Source of the DNA: an uncultured Prevotella sp. | GTDB taxonomy: Bacteria; Bacteroidota; Bacteroidia; Bacteroidales; Bacteroidaceae | Assembly (NCBI GenBank): GCA_900318395.1 | Contig: ONKL01000018.1 | Span: forward strand, 1-64,000 | Direction of reading: 5' to 3' | Length of the DNA stretch: 64,000 bases | Notes under the pieces: model-generated | Seen by the model: the letters and a program-made list of their open reading frames with translations, nothing else | Told to the model about the DNA's origin: nothing | The model's database searches: none | Position numbers and translations under genes: made by a program | Part shown: piece after piece, positions 33,309 to 42,376 of the stretch | Position numbering within the stretch: the first letter of the stretch is position 1 | How the letters are laid out: each line of letters opens with the position of its first letter

Positions 33309-34808
33309 TTATTCATTAGCCAGTGGAACGGCGAAGTAGCCCTTCTTTCCTGTCGGATAGATACCCTGGATATAGAGCACCGGTTCCTTGCTGGTCGAAG
33401 CCTCTTTCACGACATTTTGCAGGTCGTCGATGGTCTTGATGCTCTGGTCATTCACCTTCTGGATGACAAAGCCCTTAGGCACACCAGCATCCTTCAACTT
33501 GCCACCAGCGATCTTGATGACCTCCAGTCCGTAGCCGATATTCAGCTGCTCCTTCTGGGCGTCGGTGATGGCGCGGAAGCTACCACCCAGTACATCGAGG
33601 TCAGCATTCTTTACCACCTTCGTATTGCCCTGCTCGTTCTTCAGCGTAGCTGATACGGTATGACTCTTCTTGTTGCGCAGATAAGTGATGCTCACCTTGT
33701 CGCCCGGACGCTTCTTGGCGAGGATTCCCTGCAACTCACCGAACTTGGTTACCTTCTGACCATCGACGGCGGTGATGACGTCACCCTCCTTCAGTCCAGC
33801 AGCCTCTGCAGCACCATCCTCTACGACCTTGGCCACATAGATGCCCTCCATCGTGCCCAGATCCACATCCTTTTCCTTCTCTTTCTCAGCGTCCACATAG
33901 TTCTTCACGTCAGTACCTTGGATACCGATCATGGCTCGCTGCACGTTACCATACTGCTTCAGGTCGTCAACCACCTTATTCATAATAGTAGTAGGGATAG
34001 CGAAGCCGTAACCGATGTTCGAACCTGTTTGCGAATAGAGCATAGCGTTGATACCAACGAGTTCGCCACGTGTGTTCACGAGTGCACCACCCGAATTACC
34101 CTGATTGATGGCAGCATCAGTCTGGATAAAGCTCTCCACGCCATTGGCGCCCAGCGTACGGGCTTTGGCAGAGATGATACCAGCGGTCACCGTATTGTTC
34201 AGTCCGAGGGGATTACCAACGGCGAGCACCCATTCACCCACGCGTACATCGTCGCTGTTGGCAATGGTGATGGCAGGCAGATTCTTTCCGTCGATCTTGA
34301 TGAGTGCCAAGTCGGTAGTCTTGTCGGCACCAATGATGCGTGCAGAATACTCTTTATTGTCTGTCAGACTGACAGTCAGTTCGTCAGCGCCGTCCACCAC
34401 GTGATTGTTGGTCACGATGTAACCATCAGCCGAGATGATAACACCCGAGCCAGCAGCAGCACGTTTAGGCGTCTGCACCTGACGCTGGCGCTTCTGTCCG
34501 TTATTACCTTGTCCACGACCGAAGAAACCTCCGAACGGATCAGAGAAGAAATCCTCGAATGGATCGCTATACTCGACGGTCTGAATCTTTGAGTTCTGTA
34601 CCGACTTGATGTAAACCACAGAAGGCAGCGCCTTCTCGGCAGCGTAAGTCAAGTCAACAGGTTGTCCTGCTGGAGCAGATGTCACGATAGGAGCAGGAGA
34701 AGCCGTAGCTGCGTTGGTCTTGTTGATAGCAACTACAGAGAGAACCAAGGCAACTGCACATACAGCAGGAGTTGCCACATTTACAATCTTTTTCATATTA
34801 TCTGTCAT
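33309..34808 (-). CDS. htrA: Do-family periplasmic serine protease (HtrA/DegP)
   Basis: 499 residues with signal peptide, trypsin-like domain and two PDZ domains (residues about 290-390 and 405-495). The triad is visible: His in VTNNHVV, Asp in KTTDLALI, Ser in NQGNSGGALV. It handles misfolded envelope proteins as chaperone and protease. The start may be MTDNMKK at 34808 or the inner Met at 34796; both give a usable signal peptide. Confidence 0.95.
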   Translation of the reverse strand: MTDNMKKIVNVATPAVCAVALVLSVVAINKTNAATASPAPIVTSAPAGQPVDLTYAAEKALPSVVYIKSVQNSKIQTVEYSDPFEDFFSDPFGGFFGRGQGNNGQKRQRQVQTPKRAAAGSGVIISADGYIVTNNHVVDGADELTVSLTDNKEYSARIIGADKTTDLALIKIDGKNLPAITIANSDDVRVGEWVLAVGNPLGLNNTVTAGIISAKARTLGANGVESFIQTDAAINQGNSGGALVNTRGELVGINAMLYSQTGSNIGYGFAIPTTIMNKVVDDLKQYGNVQRAMIGIQGTDVKNYVDAEKEKEKDVDLGTMEGIYVAKVVEDGAAEAAGLKEGDVITAVDGQKVTKFGELQGILAKKRPGDKVSITYLRNKKSHTVSATLKNEQGNTKVVKNADLDVLGGSFRAITDAQKEQLNIGYGLEVIKIAGGKLKDAGVPKGFVIQKVNDQSIKTIDDLQNVVKEASTSKEPVLYIQGIYPTGKKGYFAVPLANE

Positions 34809-34835
34809 TTTTGTTATAATTAAAATTCAACTTAT

Positions 34836-34851
34836 GCAACCATCGGGTTGC
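34836..34851 (-). promoter_or_regulatory. hairpin in the htrA 5' leader
   Basis: Perfect GCAACC-ATCG-GGTTGC hairpin between the -7 box and the start codon. It may affect mRNA stability. The rest of 34890-35100 is AT-rich with no gene that I can see. Confidence 0.35.
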
Positions 34852-34881
34852 GTTAACACTCACTCTCATTTTTTTCGAGTG

Positions 34882-34889
34882 CAAATTTA
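34882..34889 (-). promoter_or_regulatory. htrA promoter -7 box
   Basis: TAAATTTG on the minus strand, about 75 bp upstream of the ATG. Confidence 0.45.
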
Positions 34890-35104
34890 AGGTCATTTTT
34901 TTGTATACTGACAAAATGTCGTGAATATTTGTCCCAATTTAACAATTATCCCAGTCTACTTAACGAGCATTTGCGATTAGAGGCAAAAATCTTAAATTAC
35001 TGACAAAATTAAGGAATCTTATTGTTTTTAGTTGCAAATAATCAATTATCCAACCAAAAGAAGCCCCAAAAAACGCATAAAATTGAAAATAATGTTGGTT
35101 TTCT

Positions 35105-35135
35105 TTTGAAGTTCGGCTTATTTCGACTATCTTTG
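35105..35135 (+). promoter_or_regulatory. RNase P RNA promoter
   Basis: -33 TTTG at 35105-35108 and -7 TATCTTTG at 35128-35135, 19-bp spacing, six bases before the RNA's first paired base. Confidence 0.75.
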
Positions 35136-35140
35136 CACCC

Positions 35141-35510
35141 AGAAAGCACTGTCACGGTCTGTCGCTGGTGCCATCAGGCACGAGAGGAAAGTCCGGGCAG
35201 CACAGGGTACCCCACTTCTGAAAGTGGAAGCTATTGGCGACAGTAGGTGCCGGTAGAAGAAAACAACCGCCTTTCTTCGGAGAGGTAAGGGTGAGAAGGT
35301 GGTGTAAGAGACCACCAGCCAATGGGTGATCATTGGGCTGTACCGACTGGGGGCTGCAAGTTCATGTATACCATCGTCTGAGGGTTGCCCGCCCGAGTAA
35401 ACGATGGAGGGTAGAATGCTTGAGCCACAGGGTGACTTGTGGACTAGATAAATGACAGGCACCGCTTTTCGCGGAACAGAACCCGGCTTATAGAGGCAGT
35501 GTTTTCTTTT
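35141..35510 (+). ncRNA. rnpB: RNase P RNA (class A)
   Basis: The ribozyme that matures tRNA 5' ends. The conserved blocks are clear: GAGGAAAGTCCGGGC at about 35182-35197 and AGAACCCGGCTTAT near the 3' end (P4 partners). The ends pair as P1 (AGAAAGCACTG at 35141-35151 with CAGTGTTTTCT at 35497-35507), and a U-run follows. The length of about 370 nt is normal. Both boundaries rest on P1 and on the promoter spacing. Confidence 0.96.
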
Positions 35511-35544
35511 TTAATGGTCAAATCGTCAATCATCAAATAGAGAA

Positions 35545-36483
35545 TTGTCATATCATAAGTTATTAAATTGCCAGTTATTCAGGGTGTTGTATCTCACCAT
35601 CCGCTTCTTTACCGAGAAGCGCGTCACGGCGCAGGCTGCTGCCCTCACCTACTCCACGCTACTGTCGATGGTGCCCATCCTTGCGGTGGTCTTTGCTATC
35701 GCCAGAGGGTTCGGCTACAGTAAATACATCGAGCTGTGGTTCCGCAAGATGATGTCCACACAGCCACAGATAGCCGACCTGATTGTCGACTTCGTCAACC
35801 GCTATCTAGCCCACACGCAGAGTGGTATCTTCCTCGGTATCGGACTGCTGTTCATGCTCTTCACCGTTCTCATGCTGGTCAACAATATCGAGGAGACCTT
35901 CAATGAGATCTGGCAGGTCAGCAACGCCCGCCCCATCATGCGCTCGATAGTCAACTATCTGGCCATGTTCTTCGTCTTCCCCATCATCATCATCGTCTCG
36001 ATGGGTCTGTCCATCTTCATGGCCACCGTAGCCGATGTCATCGAGGACTTTAAGTTGCTGTCTTCTGCCGTTCATCAGTTGTTCGACCTCTCGAACTCAC
36101 TGCTCATGTCGCTGCTGTTCATCCTGCTCTATGTCTACATGCCCAATACGAAGGTCAAGTGGTCGTGCGCCGTCATCCCAGGCATCCTCGCCGGTGTGGC
36201 CATGCATCTCCTACAACTATTCTATATCTATTCACAGATTTGGGTGACGGGCTACAACGCCATCTACGGTTCGTTCGCCGCCCTCCCGCTGTTCATGCTA
36301 TGGATGCAGATCTCGTGGACCATCTGCCTCTTCGGTGCCCAACTTACGTATACGAATCAGAATCTCAATCGCTTCGGTATCAACCTTGAGCCCATTGATA
36401 TCCACCCGAAGATAGACATGAGCGACGATGAGCGCGACGAAGCAGCCACCCAACTATATTCCGACCGTCTCGATTCGTTGTAG
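35545..36483 (+). CDS. YihY/BrkB-family inner membrane protein
   Basis: 312 residues with six membrane segments and the family motif QAAALTYSTLLSMVPIL (residues about 31-47). Members were once called RNase BN and are now seen as membrane proteins of unclear role. No ATG is available ahead of the first helix; a TTG at 35545 is the best start. It follows rnpB by 35 bp and has no promoter of its own that I can see, so it may depend on readthrough. Confidence 0.8.
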   Translation: MSYHKLLNCQLFRVLYLTIRFFTEKRVTAQAAALTYSTLLSMVPILAVVFAIARGFGYSKYIELWFRKMMSTQPQIADLIVDFVNRYLAHTQSGIFLGIGLLFMLFTVLMLVNNIEETFNEIWQVSNARPIMRSIVNYLAMFFVFPIIIIVSMGLSIFMATVADVIEDFKLLSSAVHQLFDLSNSLLMSLLFILLYVYMPNTKVKWSCAVIPGILAGVAMHLLQLFYIYSQIWVTGYNAIYGSFAALPLFMLWMQISWTICLFGAQLTYTNQNLNRFGINLEPIDIHPKIDMSDDERDEAATQLYSDRLDSL

Positions 36484-36487
36484 AAAC

Positions 36488-36525
36488 AATCAATCCCTTC
36501 CAGCGTTTTGGAAGGGATTGTTCTA
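36488..36525. terminator. bidirectional terminator between brkB-like gene and pepD
   Basis: AATCCCTTCCA/TGGAAGGGATT, a perfect 11-bp stem with a 6-nt loop, followed by TGTTCT. Confidence 0.75.
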
Positions 36526-36527
36526 TG

Positions 36528-37955
36528 TTAAGCCAGTCTTGAAAGCAATTCGATGAGCACCCGCCAGATGTCGTCGACCGTCGAGAGCTCTACGCGCTCA
36601 CTCGTCGAATGAGGCTCTACGATGCGCGGCCCGATACACGCAATCTGGATGCCTGGATACTTCTTCACAAAATAGCCCGCCTCAAGCACGAAGTGCATCG
36701 CCACCATGCGCGGATACCAACCCAGCACATCCTTAAACACGTTCGACGTCAGCTGCAGAAAGTTCGAATTCTGATCCTCCTGCCAGGCAGGAGCCGTCAT
36801 CACACGTCTGGAGTTCGCACCGTGACCTTTAAACACATCAGCAATATGATTAGCCAGTCGCTCGAGTACATCGTCGATAAAACTGCGGGTGTGGGTACTT
36901 ACGAATATACAGTTCTCGCGCGCCTCAATCACACCGATATTGTTCGACGTCTCCACTGTTTCTTTCATCGTGTCGCTCATACGAATCACGCCTTGGGGCA
37001 CACCATTGAGGCACTCTATCAGCGCAACGATAGCATGACCGCTGATCACCGTTGCCTCGGGCTCACACTTCTCTATTGTGCAGCACACATCCGGGTCAGT
37101 GCCGCCGTAAGTGTATTTCAGCCAATTCTTGGTGACCGTTTCCTGTTGAATGACAAAGTTTGTCTTAGCACCCTTGGGCATGCAGAACACCAGTTCGGCC
37201 GTTGATGGTATCGAGGCATTTGCCTCGCCTATTTTCAGCGTCGATATACGCATGTCGCACACTTTACCGATGAAATAGAACAGACGCTTGATGATCTCCA
37301 CCGCACTGCAGCGACCCTTGTTAATGTCGACACCCGAGTGACCGCCCAGACCGCCTTCCACTCTCACGCGGAACCATTCCATACCAGAAGCAGGTGCAGG
37401 TACGCGTGTAGCGGGAATCTCGTGGAACTGTAAACAGGCACCGGCAGCCCCAGTGGTAATCGTGTCGTAATCCTCAGAATCGAGATTGATCACCTTGCGC
37501 CCCTTGATAAAGGTAGGCATCAGCTGCGCTGCGCCCGACATACCGTCTTCCTCGTTGGTCGTGAAGATCGCCTCCAACGGTCCATGCACGATATCGTTGC
37601 TCTCGAGTACAGCCAGCGCCATCGACAATCCTATGCCGTTGTCAGCACCCAACGAAGTGCCGCGCGCCTTCATCCACCCATCCTCGACATAAGCATCGAT
37701 AGGCGCCGTCAGCGGGTCGTCCATACCCACGCACACCATATCCATATGGTTCAGCAGCACGATGGGCTCGGCGTTCTCGTGACCTTCGGTGCCAGGCTTA
37801 CGGATAACGACACAGTTTGCCGGGTCACGCTCATAGGAGAGATTGAGCCGCTGGGCGAACTCACACAAAAAATCCGCTACCCTCTCCTCGTGATGAGAAG
37901 GTCGCGGAATTGCGTTCAACTCCTTGAAGATGCTTAATACGCGCTCTGAAATCAT
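36528..37955 (-). CDS. pepD: aminoacyl-histidine dipeptidase (Xaa-His, M20 family)
   Basis: 475 residues. M20 metal ligands are visible: His in LNHMDMVC, Asp in SLGADNGIG, Glu pair in TTNEEDGMSG, then Asp in LDSED and the C-terminal His in EPHSTSERV. A dimerisation/lid domain lies at about 205-370 (GGLGGHSGVDI). It cleaves Xaa-His and other dipeptides in the cytoplasm. Followed upstream by an AraC-type regulator gene whose stop overlaps its ATG by 4 bp. Confidence 0.93.
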   Translation of the reverse strand: MISERVLSIFKELNAIPRPSHHEERVADFLCEFAQRLNLSYERDPANCVVIRKPGTEGHENAEPIVLLNHMDMVCVGMDDPLTAPIDAYVEDGWMKARGTSLGADNGIGLSMALAVLESNDIVHGPLEAIFTTNEEDGMSGAAQLMPTFIKGRKVINLDSEDYDTITTGAAGACLQFHEIPATRVPAPASGMEWFRVRVEGGLGGHSGVDINKGRCSAVEIIKRLFYFIGKVCDMRISTLKIGEANASIPSTAELVFCMPKGAKTNFVIQQETVTKNWLKYTYGGTDPDVCCTIEKCEPEATVISGHAIVALIECLNGVPQGVIRMSDTMKETVETSNNIGVIEARENCIFVSTHTRSFIDDVLERLANHIADVFKGHGANSRRVMTAPAWQEDQNSNFLQLTSNVFKDVLGWYPRMVAMHFVLEAGYFVKKYPGIQIACIGPRIVEPHSTSERVELSTVDDIWRVLIELLSRLA

Positions 37956-38404
37956 TTAGTCTTTTTACGCTTGGATACCATCGACGGATGCTTCTGCAGG
38001 TGCTGCACGCGATAGTCACGCGGAGTGATGCCCACTATACGAAAGAAAGAAGCATAGAACGACTGACGGTTTGCAAAGCCCACCATATCCGAGACTTCCT
38101 CCATCGTCAGATCCTGATAGCGCTTGTCAACCAAAATGGATAGTGCATCGTCGATGCGGTATTTGTTGACAAACGATGTATAGTTCGTATGGAATCTAAC
38201 GTTTACGACAGCAGAAATATAACGGGTATTAGTGCCTATTTCTTCAGCCAGCTTCTTTGCCGAGTAGTCTTTGTCGCGATACTTCTTCTGCATCACGATG
38301 ATGTTCATGATCTGTTCCTGCATCTGGTCCATCATCTTTGGACTCACTAGACTGCGATAAGCAGCCTTCTTTTCTTTGATCTCAGTAATGTTGTACTTTG
38401 CCAT
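37952..38404 (-). CDS. AraC-type helix-turn-helix regulator, no sensor domain
   Basis: 150 residues from the ATG at 38402-38404 (MAKYNITEIKEKKAAYR). The C-terminal half is an AraC/XylS DNA-binding domain (KKLAEEIGTNTRYISAVVN; second helix pair VSDMVGFANRQSFYASFFR, GITPRDYR). There is only a short helical N-terminus. It is coupled to pepD by a stop/start overlap. Confidence 0.85.
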   Translation of the reverse strand: MAKYNITEIKEKKAAYRSLVSPKMMDQMQEQIMNIIVMQKKYRDKDYSAKKLAEEIGTNTRYISAVVNVRFHTNYTSFVNKYRIDDALSILVDKRYQDLTMEEVSDMVGFANRQSFYASFFRIVGITPRDYRVQHLQKHPSMVSKRKKTK

Positions 38405-38431
38405 AATGGTCAGTTTTTTAAGAATATGATG

Positions 38432-38439
38432 CAAAGATA
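38432..38439 (-). promoter_or_regulatory. -7 box for the AraC-type gene and pepD
   Basis: TATCTTTG on the minus strand, 28 bp before the ATG. Confidence 0.55.
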
Positions 38440-38601
38440 ACAAAAAATCGCAAAACTTCCAAGTATATTGTCAAAATAAAGTTTAAACGATAACAATTGT
38501 TAACAATTCAAGGCATTAAACAGCAAAAAGGCAAGTTCTGTAGATAATAAATACGATTAGTCAACAATTGAAAGGAATTGAAAATAGTCTCGCATGAGAA
38601 T

Positions 38602-38760
38602 TCATAATTTATCTTTTGAGAATAATTTTCTGATGTACTTGTAGGCCAGCCAGCCGATAAGAATGGCGAGCATGAAGGAGATGAGCCAGCGTTGCTCGTT
38701 CCAGGCTGCTAAGATACCTTGTCCGATCCCTTTGAAAAGGGTTTCAAGAAATTGTTCCAT
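38602..38760 (-). CDS. 52-residue single-helix membrane protein
   Basis: A small frame starting MEQFLETLFKGIGQG, with one predicted membrane helix (WLISFMLAILIGWLAYKYI) and a basic tail. It has its own -7 box 35 bp upstream (38795-38802) and a good start. Codon pattern and charge bias look like those of a real small protein. I do not recognise a family. It is divergent from the Cache-domain genes. Confidence 0.6.
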   Translation of the reverse strand: MEQFLETLFKGIGQGILAAWNEQRWLISFMLAILIGWLAYKYIRKLFSKDKL

Positions 38761-38794
38761 ATCGCTTGAATAAAAATCCTTTAATTATGGCTGC

Positions 38795-38802
38795 AAAGGT
38801 AC
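38795..38802 (-). promoter_or_regulatory. -7 box for the 52-residue membrane protein
   Basis: TACCTTTG on the minus strand. Confidence 0.5.
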
Positions 38803-38843
38803 AAAAATTTTTCAATAAGGTTTGGAATTCACGAATAATTTTG

Positions 38844-38851
38844 TATCTTTG
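38844..38851 (+). promoter_or_regulatory. -7 box for the Cache-domain gene pair
   Basis: TATCTTTG, 27 bp before the ATG at 38879. Confidence 0.55.
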
Positions 38852-38878
38852 CCAACAAATTGAGCAATTTAGCGAACA

Positions 38879-39883
38879 ATGATGAATAAAGTCAAGCGAA
38901 ATATCCTCCTTTTCTTGGCTATCCTGATAGTCATGCTGGTTATTTCTGGAACGGCATTTTGGGCTTTCAACCAGGCATTGCGCGCAGAGGTTAACGTGCG
39001 CTACACGGGAACAGCTATGATTATATCGGAGAAACTGTCGAAGACCATCAGAGGCATGGAGATGAACGCCCGGAACGTCTTCAACGAGGTTGAAAGGCAC
39101 CTCGACTCGCCTGCTGCAGTGGAGGAAGCCCTGAAGAGCAAGACTTCGCTGAACCCCGACACCAGAGGCTACTTCGCTGCCTTCCGCTATAACTATTTCA
39201 AGGAGAAGGGCATGTGGTATGAGCCTTATGTGCATCAGCTGCCAAACGGCGACTACAAGCTGGCGCAAGTGGGATCGGCACGCCACGACTATACGAAGTC
39301 TGACTGGTATGTACAGGCTGAGAAGATACTAATGAACTTCTGGTCGAAACCTTATTACTATTACGATGGTACGAGAATCAGCGGCCACTACTGCACGTTC
39401 GTAGAGCCTATCCTCAACGACAAGGGCGAGCTGGCCTGCGTCTGTGGAGCCGACATCACACTCGAGTGGATCAGTAACAAGCTGCAGGTGATTGACTATG
39501 AAATCCAAAGGGACGAACAGATGAACATGCACAGGCTGATGAGAGTACTGAACTTCTACTCGGTGATCATCGACGACGACGGCTCCTGCATCGCTCATCC
39601 TGAAGGCAAGAATCTGGCAGTCAAGGACGTAGGTGTGCTCATGAACATGAACAAAAAGAAGGGCGGTGTGGCAAACATGAGCATCGACGGCGAGGCCTCT
39701 ACTATCTACTATGTGCCCATCGACGGCATGGACTGGTCGCTAGCCATCGTAACTCCTCAAAAAGACATTGAGAAACCGTTCGTATATATAGGCATCGCCC
39801 TCCTCCTGCTGGCCTTCTTGGGCTCTTTCATCATCTGGATTCTTTGTCTACGACTGACACGTCATAATGAAAGAGTTTATTAA
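38879..39883 (+). CDS. membrane-anchored double-Cache sensor protein without output domain
   Basis: 334 residues. A membrane helix (residues 8-30), a periplasmic dCache domain (signature WYVQAEK; GTRISGHYCTFVEPILNDKGELACVCGADI; IDGMDWSLAIVTP) and a second membrane helix near the C-terminus (about 300-322) followed by only about 12 cytoplasmic residues. No HAMP, kinase, cyclase or chemotaxis signalling domain follows. It overlaps the next gene by 17 bp. It probably acts with a partner protein, perhaps the next gene product. Confidence 0.75.
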   Translation: MMNKVKRNILLFLAILIVMLVISGTAFWAFNQALRAEVNVRYTGTAMIISEKLSKTIRGMEMNARNVFNEVERHLDSPAAVEEALKSKTSLNPDTRGYFAAFRYNYFKEKGMWYEPYVHQLPNGDYKLAQVGSARHDYTKSDWYVQAEKILMNFWSKPYYYYDGTRISGHYCTFVEPILNDKGELACVCGADITLEWISNKLQVIDYEIQRDEQMNMHRLMRVLNFYSVIIDDDGSCIAHPEGKNLAVKDVGVLMNMNKKKGGVANMSIDGEASTIYYVPIDGMDWSLAIVTPQKDIEKPFVYIGIALLLLAFLGSFIIWILCLRLTRHNERVY

Positions 39884-41783
39884 ACGATATAGGCTAATTC
39901 TCGGCGGACTGACGCTGCTGCTGGCTGTGACATTGGGCACGATATTCTACGTCGCCCACAAAGCCCTGCGCAAGGAGGCGATGAACGACGCAGAGCAGAC
40001 GCTGGAAAGCACTGCCCAGAGCATCGACAATATCCTGCTGGCTGTTGAGCAGTCTGCGGGAAACATCTACTTCGACATGATTGCCCATCTTGACAACCCG
40101 AAGCGGATGAGAGCCTATTGCCAAGAGCTCGTCGAGTGTAATCCTGACCTCGTAGGGTGCATGATTGCCTTCAAGCCCAACTACTATCCCGATAGGGAGC
40201 TGATGATGGTCTACGTGCACCGTAACAGGGATCTGCACGCCATCGGCGACGCTGTAAAGTTCATCTCATCAGATACATTCACTAAGAGACCCTATACCGA
40301 GCAGAGATGGTTTGAGAGAACAATGGAACAAGGGCAGGCAGGCTGGATGTCATTGAAGGGTGATGATACGGAAGAAGAACCGCTCATAGCCTATTGTCTG
40401 CCTATCTTCGACCAGAAGGGAACATGTGTGGGCGTGATGATGGCCACCATTCCGACATTGGCGCTCTCAGAGCTTGTGCTTGCGGCTAAACCATCGGAGA
40501 ATGCCTACTGCACGCTGATGGACCATTACGGCACGTTTATCGTGAACCCAGATCCTGACAAGCTGTCGAGTCTGACACCATTTGTGCGTAACGACGAAAA
40601 CGTGGACTACAGGATGTTGGAGACCATCGAGATGATGACTGCAGGCAAGACAGGAGAAAAGACATTCACCAGGGACGACCAAGAGTGGCATGTGTTCTTC
40701 AAGCCCTTTGAGCGCCAGAAGATGAAAGAGCGCCCAGAAAGCGAACTTGGCTGGAGCGTAGCTGTAGTATATCCCGAGAGCGATGTCAACACGATGCACT
40801 ATCTGCTACTCATGGCCGTGATGGCGATTGCCCTCATCACGATGGTGTTCCTCGTGATACTGAGTCGCTGGGCTGTCGAAAAGCAGTTGGCGAAGAAGCC
40901 CCAACAGGCTATCGCGTTGATGGCTGTGCCCGTATTCCTCTCTTCGCTGGGATTGCTCTATTGGCAGTCGCGCTACCTGCTGCACCAAGAGTCGATAGAG
41001 TATGCCGACAGCATCCTCGACACGGCCATCTTCCGCATTACCAATTATATACGAACCGTAGAGACGGCTACTGACTCCAATGCCTGGATGCTCGAAGACG
41101 ACTTCACCCCAGAGAACATCAAGAACATATCGAACCGCATCGTGAATCTGAATCGCAACCTGGTGAGCAGTTCCGTATTCGTCAAGCCCCATTCTCTACC
41201 ACAATACGCACAGCGCTTCTCTGTATTCACGGAGAATCATGGCGACACAGTAGTGACCTTCGTCGAGCCTGAATACGACTATCTCAACAAGATGAATTAC
41301 ACCCTGCCCATCCAGACACAGAAAGCCTGCTGGGTGGATCCTTTTACAGAATACTCTGAAGGTCGGGTGGATCAGAAGAAAGCCATTGCCACTTACTGCA
41401 GACCTCTGAGACGAGATAGCGGTGCCATCGTGGGCATTGTGGCTTCCGACCTGTCGTTCAGTAATCTGGCTCAGATCATCAAAACAGACCTGAACCGATA
41501 CCCAGGGTCGTTCTTCGTTATGCTGAACAAGGAAGGACGCTATCTGGTGCATCCCGATTCGACCCGATTGTTCAGAAAGTCGATCTTCGCGGATGTCGAT
41601 CCCACGAAGAATGCCGACATCGTCAAGCTGGGACGCAAGATGATTGCCCGCGAAAAAGGCGCGGAGCACATCGTTTATAAAGGGAAAAAGTATCACGTGA
41701 TCTACAAACCCGTACCTGGCACCGAGTGGAGCTTGGCTATCGCTTGTCCAGACAGCGACTTCATGGACGGTTTCTACAGATAA
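39867..41783 (+). CDS. membrane protein with two double-Cache domains and no output domain
   Basis: 638 residues. The N-terminal half repeats the plan of the upstream gene: membrane helix (10-32), dCache (RWFERTMEQGQAGW; CLPIFDQKGTCVGVM), membrane helix near 310-332. A further helix (about 350-370) starts a second dCache domain (YCRPLRRDSGAIVGIVASDLS; VHPDSTRLF; GTEWSLAIACPD). The protein ends right after it, in the periplasm. So it carries two ligand-binding modules and no signalling domain. It resembles a fused tandem copy of its neighbour. Converges on the AbgT-like gene with 8 bp between. Confidence 0.75.
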   Translation: MKEFIKRYRLILGGLTLLLAVTLGTIFYVAHKALRKEAMNDAEQTLESTAQSIDNILLAVEQSAGNIYFDMIAHLDNPKRMRAYCQELVECNPDLVGCMIAFKPNYYPDRELMMVYVHRNRDLHAIGDAVKFISSDTFTKRPYTEQRWFERTMEQGQAGWMSLKGDDTEEEPLIAYCLPIFDQKGTCVGVMMATIPTLALSELVLAAKPSENAYCTLMDHYGTFIVNPDPDKLSSLTPFVRNDENVDYRMLETIEMMTAGKTGEKTFTRDDQEWHVFFKPFERQKMKERPESELGWSVAVVYPESDVNTMHYLLLMAVMAIALITMVFLVILSRWAVEKQLAKKPQQAIALMAVPVFLSSLGLLYWQSRYLLHQESIEYADSILDTAIFRITNYIRTVETATDSNAWMLEDDFTPENIKNISNRIVNLNRNLVSSSVFVKPHSLPQYAQRFSVFTENHGDTVVTFVEPEYDYLNKMNYTLPIQTQKACWVDPFTEYSEGRVDQKKAIATYCRPLRRDSGAIVGIVASDLSFSNLAQIIKTDLNRYPGSFFVMLNKEGRYLVHPDSTRLFRKSIFADVDPTKNADIVKLGRKMIAREKGAEHIVYKGKKYHVIYKPVPGTEWSLAIACPDSDFMDGFYR

Positions 41784-41791
41784 TCAGATCA

Positions 41792-42376
41792 TCAGCCGAA
41801 CACGAAAAGCAACGAGGCATAGAACTGGAAGAACATGATATAGAGAATGATGAGCGGCGCTCCCTGTTGGAGGCCAAAAGTCAGCGCATCGAGAATATCG
41901 GTGAGCGTATGCAGGCGTCCTGATACCATACCAAAGCTGATAGAGAGTACCCCGATGCCGAAGCAGATGATGGGTACCAGCGCACGACTGAAGGCCGAGG
42001 GAAACAGCGAGCCTGTGACTGAGAGCAGGATGGCGTGAGGCATGAGGGTGAGCAGGCAGATAATCACCACATATATAATCATAAACGAGAGGCTGACACG
42101 CAAAGCCACCCGATCGCGATAGCCACGACCGCGACTCATCAGCCCACTACGCTGCAGACAGCCCAAAGCTACCAGCGCCAGCAACAGCCACACCAATAGC
42201 GGCGAGGCAAGCGTATAGGTGAACTCGCCCACAAACCAACGGATACCCTCGGAGGAGATGAGCGAGCGCACGCCATCAAGCCTCGTGGCAGAAAGGAGCC
42301 ACGAGAGGATGACGAGTAGCAACTCAGCCACACCGAAGGCGACACACGCCAACGCTATCAGACGTTTATTCATCAT
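41792..42376 (-). CDS. short AbgT-like membrane protein
   Basis: About 194 residues with five to six membrane segments. LISSEGIRWFVGEF and the C-terminal TDILDALTFGLQQGAPLIILY resemble the two ends of AbgT-family p-aminobenzoyl-glutamate transporters, which are normally about 500 residues. It lacks the middle of the transporter. The ATG at 42374-42376 overlaps the stop of the response regulator gene, so translation is coupled. The assignment is tentative. Confidence 0.5.
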   Translation of the reverse strand: MMNKRLIALACVAFGVAELLLVILSWLLSATRLDGVRSLISSEGIRWFVGEFTYTLASPLLVWLLLALVALGCLQRSGLMSRGRGYRDRVALRVSLSFMIIYVVIICLLTLMPHAILLSVTGSLFPSAFSRALVPIICFGIGVLSISFGMVSGRLHTLTDILDALTFGLQQGAPLIILYIMFFQFYASLLFVFG

